Of a stretch of 64,000 nt of DNA, positions 6,896 to 14,420 are shown piece by piece (positions within the stretch are counted from its first letter, which is position 1; each line of letters opens with the position of its first letter). The stretch is from contig NZ_CP026539.1 of NCBI RefSeq assembly GCF_004135975.1, positions 62,001-126,000 on the forward strand, given 5' to 3'. The notes under the pieces are model-generated. The model was not told where the DNA came from and searched no databases. It saw nothing but the letters and a program-made list of their open reading frames with translations. A program made the position numbers and the translations under genes. The stretch is from Solidesulfovibrio carbinolicus. Lineage in GTDB: Bacteria; Desulfobacterota; Desulfovibrionia; Desulfovibrionales; Desulfovibrionaceae.

Positions 6896-8365
6896 ATGAA
6901 AATACTCCTGCTCAATGTTCCCGACGCCCACGTCGGCAAAACCACGGACGATTGGGATCTCGAGGCCACCGACATCGGCGTGTTCCCGCCCATGGGCATC
7001 CTCTACATCGCCGGAGCCTTGCAGGCCGGGGGAAAACACGAGGTCGCGCTCATCGACTGCATCCTCGACCGCCTCGATCCCGAGGAGGCGGTCTCCCGGG
7101 CGGCGGCCCATGACCCCGACGTGGTGGGCCTGACCGTCTATACCCCGACCCTGTACGACGCCCTCATCCTGACCCGGCGGCTGCGCGAGCGCCTGCCCCG
7201 GGCCCGCATCGTCTGGGGCGGCCCCCATGTTTCGCTGTATCCCGACGAGTCCATGGCCCAGCCCGAGGTTGACTACCTGGTGCTGGGCGAGGCCGAGGAA
7301 TCCTTTCCGGCCTTTCTTGACGCCCTGGAGCACGGCCAACCCTTCGACCACATCCCGGGCATCGTCTGGCGCGAGGGCGCGACCGTGCGCCGCTCCGGCG
7401 AACCCGGCTACGTCCGCGACATCGACGCCATCCCCTTCCCGGCCTTCGATCTGCTGCCCTTCAAGCGCTATTTCAGCGCCATCGGCACCGGAATGCCCGT
7501 GGGCACCATCTGTTCCTCCCGGGGCTGCCCCTTCCACTGCACCTTTTGCTGCAAGCCCTACTCCACCTACCGTTCGCGTTCGGTGGACAACATTCTTGAC
7601 GAGATCGCGGCCTATTACGCCCAAGGCATTCGGGAATTCTTTTTCTTCGACGACCTGTTCAACGCCTCGGCCAAACGGGTGTCGGCCATTGCCCAGGGCA
7701 TTATCGACCGGAGATTTTCCATTGTCTGGTCATTTCGCGGCCGGGTGGACGCCATCAACGAGGACATGCTGCGCCTGGCCAGACGGTCGGGCTGCCGCCA
7801 GGCGCTTTTCGGCGTGGAAGACGCCACCGACGAGGGTCTCAAGCGGATCAACAAGAAGATCACCGTGGAGCAGGTGCGCCGGGCCGTGCGCCTGTGCCGC
7901 AAATGCGGCATCCTCACCAGCACCAACTGGATCATCGGCTTTCCGCACCACAAAACCCGGGAAGACGTCCTGCACCTGATCGACACGGCCGTGTCCATTG
8001 ATTCCGATTTCGCCCAGTTCAACATCATGATCGCCTATGACGGCACGGCGATCTTCCAGGAAGGCGTGGCCAAGGGCCTTTTCTCGCCCGACATCTGGCG
8101 CGGGCACGCCGCCGCGCCGGTGCCCAACTTCGTCGAACCCATCTGGGAGGAACATCTCTCCAGGGCCGAACTGTCGCAACTGCTCAAGCAGTGCTACCGG
8201 CGCTTTTATTTCCGTCCCCTGTCCATCCTGCGAAAGCTCCTGCGGGTGCGCCGGTTCGGCGAGCTGGCCCTGTTCGCCAAAGGCGCCCTGACCCTTCTGG
8301 GCATCAAGGGGTACCATCGCAAGACCCATCAGGAAGGACAAAGCCGCTTCGTCGATCCCGCCTGA
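6896..8365 (+). CDS. B12-binding radical SAM protein (PF04055 with cobalamin-type N-terminus)
   Basis: 489 residues. The N-terminal segment (about 1-135) has the Rossmann-like B12-binding layout found in such enzymes (PPMGILYIAGAL, VVGLTVYTPT, VWGGPHVSLYPDE, DYLVLGEAEESF). The radical SAM core follows with SSRGC211PFHC215TFC218, which holds the 4Fe-4S cluster, and later FGVEDATDEGLKRINKKIT. Proteins of this architecture often do methylation or other carbon-centred chemistry; the substrate is unknown. About 100 bp separates it from the GT2 gene, and it is followed 13 bp later by a membrane protein gene, so it is probably the first or second gene of a transcription unit. Confidence 0.88.
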   Translation: MKILLLNVPDAHVGKTTDDWDLEATDIGVFPPMGILYIAGALQAGGKHEVALIDCILDRLDPEEAVSRAAAHDPDVVGLTVYTPTLYDALILTRRLRERLPRARIVWGGPHVSLYPDESMAQPEVDYLVLGEAEESFPAFLDALEHGQPFDHIPGIVWREGATVRRSGEPGYVRDIDAIPFPAFDLLPFKRYFSAIGTGMPVGTICSSRGCPFHCTFCCKPYSTYRSRSVDNILDEIAAYYAQGIREFFFFDDLFNASAKRVSAIAQGIIDRRFSIVWSFRGRVDAINEDMLRLARRSGCRQALFGVEDATDEGLKRINKKITVEQVRRAVRLCRKCGILTSTNWIIGFPHHKTREDVLHLIDTAVSIDSDFAQFNIMIAYDGTAIFQEGVAKGLFSPDIWRGHAAAPVPNFVEPIWEEHLSRAELSQLLKQCYRRFYFRPLSILRKLLRVRRFGELALFAKGALTLLGIKGYHRKTHQEGQSRFVDPA

Positions 8366-8378
8366 CGGCGCGTACGCC

Positions 8379-9884
8379 ATGCAAAAACGCCTGCTTGCCC
8401 GTCTCGCCGCCGTACTGCTGGCCTTTGTACCGGCCCTTGTCGCCATGGGGCTCGTGGCGCACTATTTCCAGGCCGATCTGACGGCCTTTTGTCCGGCCTA
8501 CGACGTGGACCAATACATGTACGTCGTCGAGGCGCGGACGTTTGCAGCGGCCGGGTTTTCCGGCGGCTATTACGGCAGCGGCGGCCAGACCGCCAAGTTG
8601 CTGCGCTTTGGCCCTCATGGCGCGGTCCATGCGCTGGTCTACGGCGGCCTGGCCAAGCTTTTGGGCGGCTGGCGGGACTGGCTGGTTCCGGTCCTGAACT
8701 TGGCTTTTGTCACCCTGGCCTTGCTCGGCCTGGGCCGCAAGCTGTCCCTGGGCCGCTTCGCCTGTCTGACGGCGTTTTTCTGCCTGTTCCCCCAGACGCT
8801 GCTGTACCTGCCCCTGTCCTATCAGGAGGCGTTCCAATACGCCGTGGCCTTGCTGCTGGCCCTTGGCCTTAGCGGCTATCTGCTCAAGGCCGCCGCCGGC
8901 GCGGCCAGCGGCCGGGACATGGCCTGGGCCCTGGGCCTAGTCTTTCTCGCCGGCCTGTCGCGCCCGACCTGGGCGGTGCTGTTTCCGGCCCTGCTGTGGG
9001 CCCGGGCCAAACCGGGCTGGCGCGGGTTGGCCTGGTCCCTGGCCGGCGGCGGCGGGTTGCTGGCGGCGACGTACGGGGCCTTTTCCCTGTTCGCCTCGCC
9101 CTGGCACGTCGCCAGCGGCCCGGGCATGCTCCAGGCCTTGGCCCGCCTGGATTTCGGACCGCTCTTGCACCAGGCCGGCGGCAATCTGGCCAGCCTGCTC
9201 AATTTCCAGGACAATGCCGTCAACACCCTCAATCTCCTCATCATCGCCGGAGGCACGGGGCTTTTGGCCGCCGTCTCCTGCCTGGGGAAGCCCCGCCGGT
9301 TCGGCCTGGCGGCCTTTCATGTCTGCAACGTTTTCGGACCCCTGGCCCTCTATGTCGTCGCCTACAACGGCACGGGCTATCAATTGACGCGGCTGCTCTC
9401 CGCCCATTTCCTGCTGTCTTTCGCCATGTTCCTGCTTGGCGCGCCGGCCGGAGCGGCGCGCTGGGCGGCCGGGCCGATTTTGGCCGCCTGCCTGGGCATG
9501 TTGCCCATGTCACTAAAATCCTTCGTTATCTTCGTGCGTCCCGCCTATGACGACTACGCTGGCTACGCTCGCCGGATCGACGCCCTTCGCCGGGATATGG
9601 CCCCGGCGCTGCTACTGTCCAAGGACGCGCCCTCGCCCTGGCTGCGCACCCTGGCTGTTGTCTCGGGAGATGAGACCCTGCCTTCCCTGGCCGCCCCGGA
9701 TTGCTACGGCGTTCAGGTTTATGTCCCGTCCAGCCTGGACGCGCCCCTTAGGGCTGGCTTCGTGCTGCTGGACGCCAAGGCCCATGCCCTGGCCGCCAAG
9801 GCCAACGCCCTGACGCACGTGGCCGACACCGCTCACGGCGCATTGTACCGCAACGACGTGGCATTCGGCTTTGCCGGGAAATGA
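8379..9884 (+). CDS. Multi-pass membrane protein, GT-C-like, unknown function
   Basis: 501 residues, mostly hydrophobic, with about ten predicted membrane helices (for example residues 8-28, 100-120, 145-165, 180-200, 205-225, 275-295, 305-325). The N-terminal loop after the first helix has DVDQYMYVVEARTFA, an acidic periplasmic loop placed where GT-C glycosyltransferases keep their catalytic Asp. This makes a lipid-linked sugar transferase plausible but not proven. There is no clear family motif. It ends just before a small membrane-anchored protein gene, suggesting the two work together. Confidence 0.65.
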   Translation: MQKRLLARLAAVLLAFVPALVAMGLVAHYFQADLTAFCPAYDVDQYMYVVEARTFAAAGFSGGYYGSGGQTAKLLRFGPHGAVHALVYGGLAKLLGGWRDWLVPVLNLAFVTLALLGLGRKLSLGRFACLTAFFCLFPQTLLYLPLSYQEAFQYAVALLLALGLSGYLLKAAAGAASGRDMAWALGLVFLAGLSRPTWAVLFPALLWARAKPGWRGLAWSLAGGGGLLAATYGAFSLFASPWHVASGPGMLQALARLDFGPLLHQAGGNLASLLNFQDNAVNTLNLLIIAGGTGLLAAVSCLGKPRRFGLAAFHVCNVFGPLALYVVAYNGTGYQLTRLLSAHFLLSFAMFLLGAPAGAARWAAGPILAACLGMLPMSLKSFVIFVRPAYDDYAGYARRIDALRRDMAPALLLSKDAPSPWLRTLAVVSGDETLPSLAAPDCYGVQVYVPSSLDAPLRAGFVLLDAKAHALAAKANALTHVADTAHGALYRNDVAFGFAGK

Positions 9885-9894
9885 GGGACAGGAC

Positions 9895-10437
9895 GTGAGG
9901 GCGACGCGACAAGCTTTTTTCCTGCTGGGGTTGCTCGTCGTGGGTCTGGTCTTTCTGACCGCCTCGGGACCGGGATGGCACGAGGCGTGGTGTCTGCTGG
10001 TCCTTCCCGGCCGGAGCGCGCCGACGGCCAAGACCAGGCTCTTGGCCTGCTCCAACATTGAGCAGGACTTCGAGGCCTTCGACGCCGTGGACACGCCGGC
10101 TTCGGAGAACGGCTGGTCGGTGCTTTCACCGCGCGGCGACAAGGCGGTCGTGCGGGTGCGGCTGCGCAAGAGCACGGAGGGGGCCGTTTTCTATCCGCGT
10201 TTGCGCGGCCCCGGGGCGGTGATCGCCGTCAATGAGGCCATGGGCGACATGCGTCGGGAATTGTTCCGGATGTCCCGGACCGACGCAGGCTGGACGGCGA
10301 TCGGCGAACAGCAGTCCCTGTGTTTGCGCTGCGTCGAAAACGGCTGGTCGGACGAAGAGTTCGAGGTGACCGTGGAAATCGAGCTGCAGGGACAGGGAGC
10401 GCAGCTTTGGCATAAGGATAATATAGTATTTTTTTAA
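9895..10437 (+). CDS. Membrane-anchored hypothetical protein
   Basis: 180 residues from GTG 9895 (GAGG ribosome site at 9883-9886). Residues 8-26 (FFLLGLLVVGLVFLTASG) form one membrane segment or uncleaved signal, followed by a soluble domain of beta-rich character. I recognise no family. Its gene follows the multi-pass membrane protein by 10 bp, so it may be an accessory subunit. The C-terminus ends in an AT-rich tract (NIVFF), a sharp change in base composition from the rest of the gene, which hints that the original end may have been lost. Confidence 0.6.
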   Translation: MRATRQAFFLLGLLVVGLVFLTASGPGWHEAWCLLVLPGRSAPTAKTRLLACSNIEQDFEAFDAVDTPASENGWSVLSPRGDKAVVRVRLRKSTEGAVFYPRLRGPGAVIAVNEAMGDMRRELFRMSRTDAGWTAIGEQQSLCLRCVENGWSDEEFEVTVEIELQGQGAQLWHKDNIVFF

Positions 10438-10443
10438 AATGTC

Positions 10444-10554
10444 ATGACCATTAAAATGATCGCTCCGCAAAACCAGCCTAAGTATTGGGGCGGCAATCTG
10501 GAAACCGTCGGATTGTTCGATCTATCCGTGACGCCGGACTCCTACGGCGAATGA
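10444..10554 (+). CDS. Possible 36-residue ORF or gene remnant
   Basis: A short frame from ATG 10444 to TGA 10552-10554 encodes MTIKMIAPQNQPKYWGG followed by a NLETVGLFDLSV stretch. The composition (Trp, Tyr, Pro, no low complexity) looks protein-like, and the frame opens right after an AT-rich tract. No good ribosome site precedes it. It may be the leftover end of a disrupted gene or a small peptide gene; I cannot name it. Confidence 0.25.
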   Translation: MTIKMIAPQNQPKYWGGNLETVGLFDLSVTPDSYGE

Positions 10555-10565
10555 GAAGGCAACCC

Positions 10566-11648
10566 ATGCAGCATGCTCACAAATACGTCGCCGGCCTTGC
10601 GCTGTTCGTCGCTGTTCTCTCTTTCGCGGCCCAGGGTGCGTCGGCCGCAGGCGCTGGGTGGACTACCCCGCCAGCCAACACCATTTTGCAGCGAAACGGC
10701 GACGGCGTCGCCGATTTGCGCTTCGCCCTTGCGCCAGGTGGGCCCAAGACCGAGGTGACGCTGTCGCGTCCCGGGCAAAAGCCGCCGCTATTGCGGCAAA
10801 CCCTGGGCAAGGGAAAGACCACGGGGACTTTTCCCAAGGTTTCCGGGGGGCTTTACGACCTGTGCGCGCGGCCCCTGGACAAGGCGGATGCCGCCAAGGA
10901 TTGCCGGCGCGTCGGCGTCGGCGAAGTCTTTTTGGTGGCGGGCCAATCCAACGCCGTCAGCACCGATCTGAGCCACAAGCGCCACGCCAGCCAGACGGGC
11001 ATGGTGGCCGTCAACGACTACCACGGGGATTTGGACAAGGTAAAAGCCGAGGAAGGCAAGCCCGTCGTCGACCGCCTGGTCTTTACCGGACCCGATGCCG
11101 CCATCACCGCCAATGTCTGCTGGATGCGCCTTGGCGACCTGCTCGCTGCGAAATATCAGGTTCCCGTGGCATTCGTGAACGTGGCCCGGGACGCCACCAA
11201 CTCCGACTGCTGGAATCCGGCGTCAGGGGAATGCTGGCCGCTTTTCGAACAGACCCTGGCCCGGGGAACGTATCGGGCTGTTTTATGGCATCAGGGCGAA
11301 TCCGATGTGATGTGGAACTTTTCCCAGGAAAAGAGCTTTGAAAACATCAAGAGCCTGATTACCGCCAGCCGCAAAATTGCGCCGGGCATCCCCTGGTTTG
11401 TCGCCCATAATTCCTTAAAAAACGAAACACCTTACGCGCAGCAGCCAGTGCGTCAGGCCCAAGCGGCCCTGGCCGCCCAGGGCCTGGCCTGCGCCGGCCC
11501 GGATACGGACGTCATCCGCGACAATCCTGACTGGGTCGGTGTGGCCGATTTCGGCGCAGAAGGGTTGACGCGCCATGGCGAGCTCTGGTTCCCTGTCGTG
11601 GATGCCTTTTTGCGGGAGGGCACGTGTCGGGGGGCGTTTGGGGAGTGA
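10566..11648 (+). CDS. Secreted SASA-type carbohydrate esterase
   Basis: 360 residues. ATG 10566 was chosen because it gives a clean signal peptide (YVAGLALFVAVLSFAAQGASA, cleavage near residue 28) and has a GAGAAGG ribosome site; an upstream in-frame ATG at 10485 would bury the signal. Catalytic motifs of the sialate O-acetylesterase (SASA/DUF303, SGNH) family are GQSN at 126-129 (nucleophile Ser) and WHQGESD at 241-247. A late His in GLTRHGELWF probably completes the triad. It likely removes acetyl groups from glycans in the periplasm, a natural counterpart of the acetyltransferases at 3245 and 5139. The actual substrate is unknown. Confidence 0.8.
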   Translation: MQHAHKYVAGLALFVAVLSFAAQGASAAGAGWTTPPANTILQRNGDGVADLRFALAPGGPKTEVTLSRPGQKPPLLRQTLGKGKTTGTFPKVSGGLYDLCARPLDKADAAKDCRRVGVGEVFLVAGQSNAVSTDLSHKRHASQTGMVAVNDYHGDLDKVKAEEGKPVVDRLVFTGPDAAITANVCWMRLGDLLAAKYQVPVAFVNVARDATNSDCWNPASGECWPLFEQTLARGTYRAVLWHQGESDVMWNFSQEKSFENIKSLITASRKIAPGIPWFVAHNSLKNETPYAQQPVRQAQAALAAQGLACAGPDTDVIRDNPDWVGVADFGAEGLTRHGELWFPVVDAFLREGTCRGAFGE

Positions 11649-11726
11649 GCTTCACGTCGCCCGGCAGGCCGGCCCCTGGCTGACGACGCCCCGAACCGTT
11701 GCCGAGCGCCGCCAAAGGAGACGCCC

Positions 11727-13067
11727 ATGGGACTGACCAACGCCACGCTTCGCTATCTCGCCGGGAAGCAGGCGGCCCTCGGATTGCGGCCGGGCGCGCG
11801 TCTGCTCGACATCGGGCTTTCCGAATTGCGTTGCCATGGCGACGCGGCGGCCCTGGCCGGATTCCTGGACGCCCTGGCCCCGGACACGGGGCGTGCGGCC
11901 GACGACCTCGCGCCGTTTCTGGAGCATTGCTATCTTGGGGACGTTTGCCGGCGTTTCGGCATCGACTATGTCTGCTACGAGGTTTGCGGCGAGCAGCCAT
12001 TTACGTTTTTCGACTTCAACCGCGATAGCGTGGCCGAGGATCAGCAGGGGCGATACGATCTCATTTTCAATCTAGGCACGTCCGAACACATCCTTAATCA
12101 GTATAATTTCTTTAAATCCGTCCACGAGCTGTGCGCTGTCGGCGGCGTCATGCTGCACATCCTGCCGTTTAGCGGCTATCTGCACCATGGCTTTTTCAAC
12201 TATCAGCCCAAGCTCTTTTTTCGCCTGGCCGAACACAACGGCTATGCCGTGACCGATTTCCAGGTGGCCGACGAAGACGTTGTCCAGCGCCTGGACGCCA
12301 TCATCCGCGACAACGCCTCCCAGCCGGATATCGACCGCGTCGCCGCCTCCCACGCCTGTTCCCAGGCCTCCATCCACGTCGCCTTGCGCAAGGACGCCGA
12401 CGTCCCCTTCGCCCCGCCAAGCGACCATGTCTTCATCGGCGTGGAACCCGGCCTTCGGGCCGGCCTGGCCATCGGCCCCGACGGGCCCCAAGCCCGCGCC
12501 CTGCTGGCCGATTTTCCGCATCTCGCCGCGCGCACGCGTTGCCTGTGGACCACCCGCGCCCCGGCCGGACCGGAAGCGGGACCGATTCCGACCCGGCCCG
12601 CGCCGCGCACCCTGGCCGAACTCCAGGCCGCCTGCTCCACCCTGGTGATCGCCGACCGTGACGATCCGGTCCTCATGGGACTGGGGCGGGCCGACATCGT
12701 GCCCTGGGTGGACGGCGACGTCCTGCGCGCCATCCTGTCCGGCCGGGCGGCCTGCCTGCCCGCCGGCGGCGAGGTGGCGGCCATGCTGGCGCGCCAGCCT
12801 GTTCTCAAGACCTGGCTTGGCCGGATCTACGACAACGATCCGGCCAAGGCCGGAACCACCCTTGAGGGAATCACGGTGCGGCAGCTGCCGGACGCCGCGA
12901 CCCTGGCCGAGGAGGTCGACGTGCTGGTCGTGGCCTCCGAAGCCCACCAGCGGGCCATCATGGCCCAGCTGGAGCCGTTTCGGCGGCTGGGCGGCACGGT
13001 GTTGGCCAAGGGCCGTTTCCTGCGCCTGATGCAGGACCTGTGCGCCGAGGCCTTGCCCCGCACGTAG
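11727..13067 (+). CDS. SAM-dependent methyltransferase-like protein with extra C-terminal domain
   Basis: 446 residues after an AAAGGAG ribosome site. The N-terminal half resembles class I methyltransferases (LLDIGLSELRCHG in place of motif I, then FNLGTSEHILNQYNFF and GGVMLHILPFSGYLHHG). The glycine-rich loop is degenerate, so SAM binding may be altered. Residues about 240-446 are a Rossmann-like C-terminal region (LVIADRDDPVLMGLGRADIVPWVDG, VDVLVVASEAHQRAIM) seen in other proteins of glycan loci and resembling a sugar-nucleotide or sensor domain. It converges on the peptidase gene, with only 15 bp between stops. Confidence 0.65.
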   Translation: MGLTNATLRYLAGKQAALGLRPGARLLDIGLSELRCHGDAAALAGFLDALAPDTGRAADDLAPFLEHCYLGDVCRRFGIDYVCYEVCGEQPFTFFDFNRDSVAEDQQGRYDLIFNLGTSEHILNQYNFFKSVHELCAVGGVMLHILPFSGYLHHGFFNYQPKLFFRLAEHNGYAVTDFQVADEDVVQRLDAIIRDNASQPDIDRVAASHACSQASIHVALRKDADVPFAPPSDHVFIGVEPGLRAGLAIGPDGPQARALLADFPHLAARTRCLWTTRAPAGPEAGPIPTRPAPRTLAELQAACSTLVIADRDDPVLMGLGRADIVPWVDGDVLRAILSGRAACLPAGGEVAAMLARQPVLKTWLGRIYDNDPAKAGTTLEGITVRQLPDAATLAEEVDVLVVASEAHQRAIMAQLEPFRRLGGTVLAKGRFLRLMQDLCAEALPRT

Positions 13068-13082
13068 CCGTCGAAACTCCCG

Positions 13083-14393
13083 TCAGACCGGCGTCGGCCA
13101 GGCCTTGTCGATGAGGCCGTGGGCCGCCATGCCTTCCAGACATTCCCTGACCACGGCAAAGGGCGACCCGGTCTTGCGGGCGATGTCCACGGCCGACGTC
13201 TGGCCGTCGAGGCTGAACAGCACCTGCATGAGGCTCATCTTGAGCCGGGCGTAATCAAAGCCGTAGCGGGAAAAGCACAGCTCCCCCTTGAAAAGCGGCG
13301 TCGGAACATGGTCGTATTCGAGCATGTCCACGATGGCCAGGACCAGATCCCGCGAGGCCTCCAGGCTGCCCGGGACCAGACGTTCCGGGCAATCGAGGCT
13401 GGTGTGGTACTCGTTGAAGGGATACTCCGGGTGCCCCTGGGGCAGGGTCCGGCTCAAGGACGCCATGGGCACGCGTATCCCGGGAGCGTTGAACATGCGC
13501 TCGTCGTTGAGAATGACCGTGAGGAAATCCCCGACGGCGTGCTCCCGGCCGTCGTCGCGCAGGGCCAGGGCGGCGCATCGGTCCATGATCGAGTCGCCGG
13601 GGGCGGACTTCTGCAGGACGTGGCCGTGCCCCGTGCCGAGCATCTCCAGAAACAATCCCCCCCGCATGGTCGGAATCAAGGCCTCGTTGTGGCTGAGATA
13701 GGCCGCCGAGCCGATGGTTTCCGGCAGGATCACCAGCCGGTAGGTGTAGCGGCGGCGCGGCAGCCGGGCCAGGCGGCGCATGACGTCGATGCCGACCGCC
13801 ACCCCCGAGAGGTCGTCGTTGACCATGGCCGGATGGCACAGGTGGGCGCAGAAAACGAAGCAGTCGTCGCTTTGGCCGGGCAGCACGGCCTCGCCCACCT
13901 TGAGGGTTCCCGGCGAGAAGGCGGCGTCGATGACCACGCGGTAGCGCGCCTCGGCCAGGGAGTCCTTGAGCGCCTGGGTGCAGCACAGGCCCCAGTCCCG
14001 GGTATAGTAGAAAAACCGGAACGGCACCGCGTCGGGCAACCGGGGATGGACATGGAGCCGGGGCAGGAGTTCCTCGCGCGTGATTTCCCCGCGAAAGGGC
14101 GTGGAATAGGACGCGACGTGCAGGGGATTGTCCCGGCTGGTCAGCAGCACCCGGCCGTCCAGGGTCTCCAGCCGGGCCTCGCGGCAATGCCATTTCTCGG
14201 GCACGGTCCAGGTGAAGCAGGGCGTGCCGGTGGGATACTCGTGGATGGTCATGGGCAGCTGGCCGGCCAGGGCGCGCAGGGCGTCGTCGTAGCCCTCGGA
14301 CACCAGGTCGCGGGGCAACCGCCACAGGGCCTCGATCATTTGGATCATGGACGCGTTTGGGGGCAGCGTGGGCGGCGTTATCGTGTCGGCCAT
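13083..14393 (-). CDS. DUF4910/M28-like zinc aminopeptidase-type protein
   Basis: 436 residues. The metal-binding motif of M28-like peptidases is seen as CAH184LCH187P followed by NDDLSGVAV (Asp193/194), with later LPETIGSAAYLSHNEALIP and LDCPERLVPG. Residues about 360-436 form a winged-helix-like tail (DIARKTGSPFAVVRECLEGMAAHGLIDKAW). This matches the DUF2172/DUF4910 group, which is often encoded in polysaccharide and flagellin-glycosylation clusters. Hydrolysis of an amide bond (peptide or N-acyl sugar) is the likely chemistry; the substrate is unknown. It is the last gene of the minus-strand block. Confidence 0.8.
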   Translation of the reverse strand: MADTITPPTLPPNASMIQMIEALWRLPRDLVSEGYDDALRALAGQLPMTIHEYPTGTPCFTWTVPEKWHCREARLETLDGRVLLTSRDNPLHVASYSTPFRGEITREELLPRLHVHPRLPDAVPFRFFYYTRDWGLCCTQALKDSLAEARYRVVIDAAFSPGTLKVGEAVLPGQSDDCFVFCAHLCHPAMVNDDLSGVAVGIDVMRRLARLPRRRYTYRLVILPETIGSAAYLSHNEALIPTMRGGLFLEMLGTGHGHVLQKSAPGDSIMDRCAALALRDDGREHAVGDFLTVILNDERMFNAPGIRVPMASLSRTLPQGHPEYPFNEYHTSLDCPERLVPGSLEASRDLVLAIVDMLEYDHVPTPLFKGELCFSRYGFDYARLKMSLMQVLFSLDGQTSAVDIARKTGSPFAVVRECLEGMAAHGLIDKAWPTPV

Positions 14394-14420
14394 GGATTGG
14401 ACGGTCCTTTGGATGCCGCC

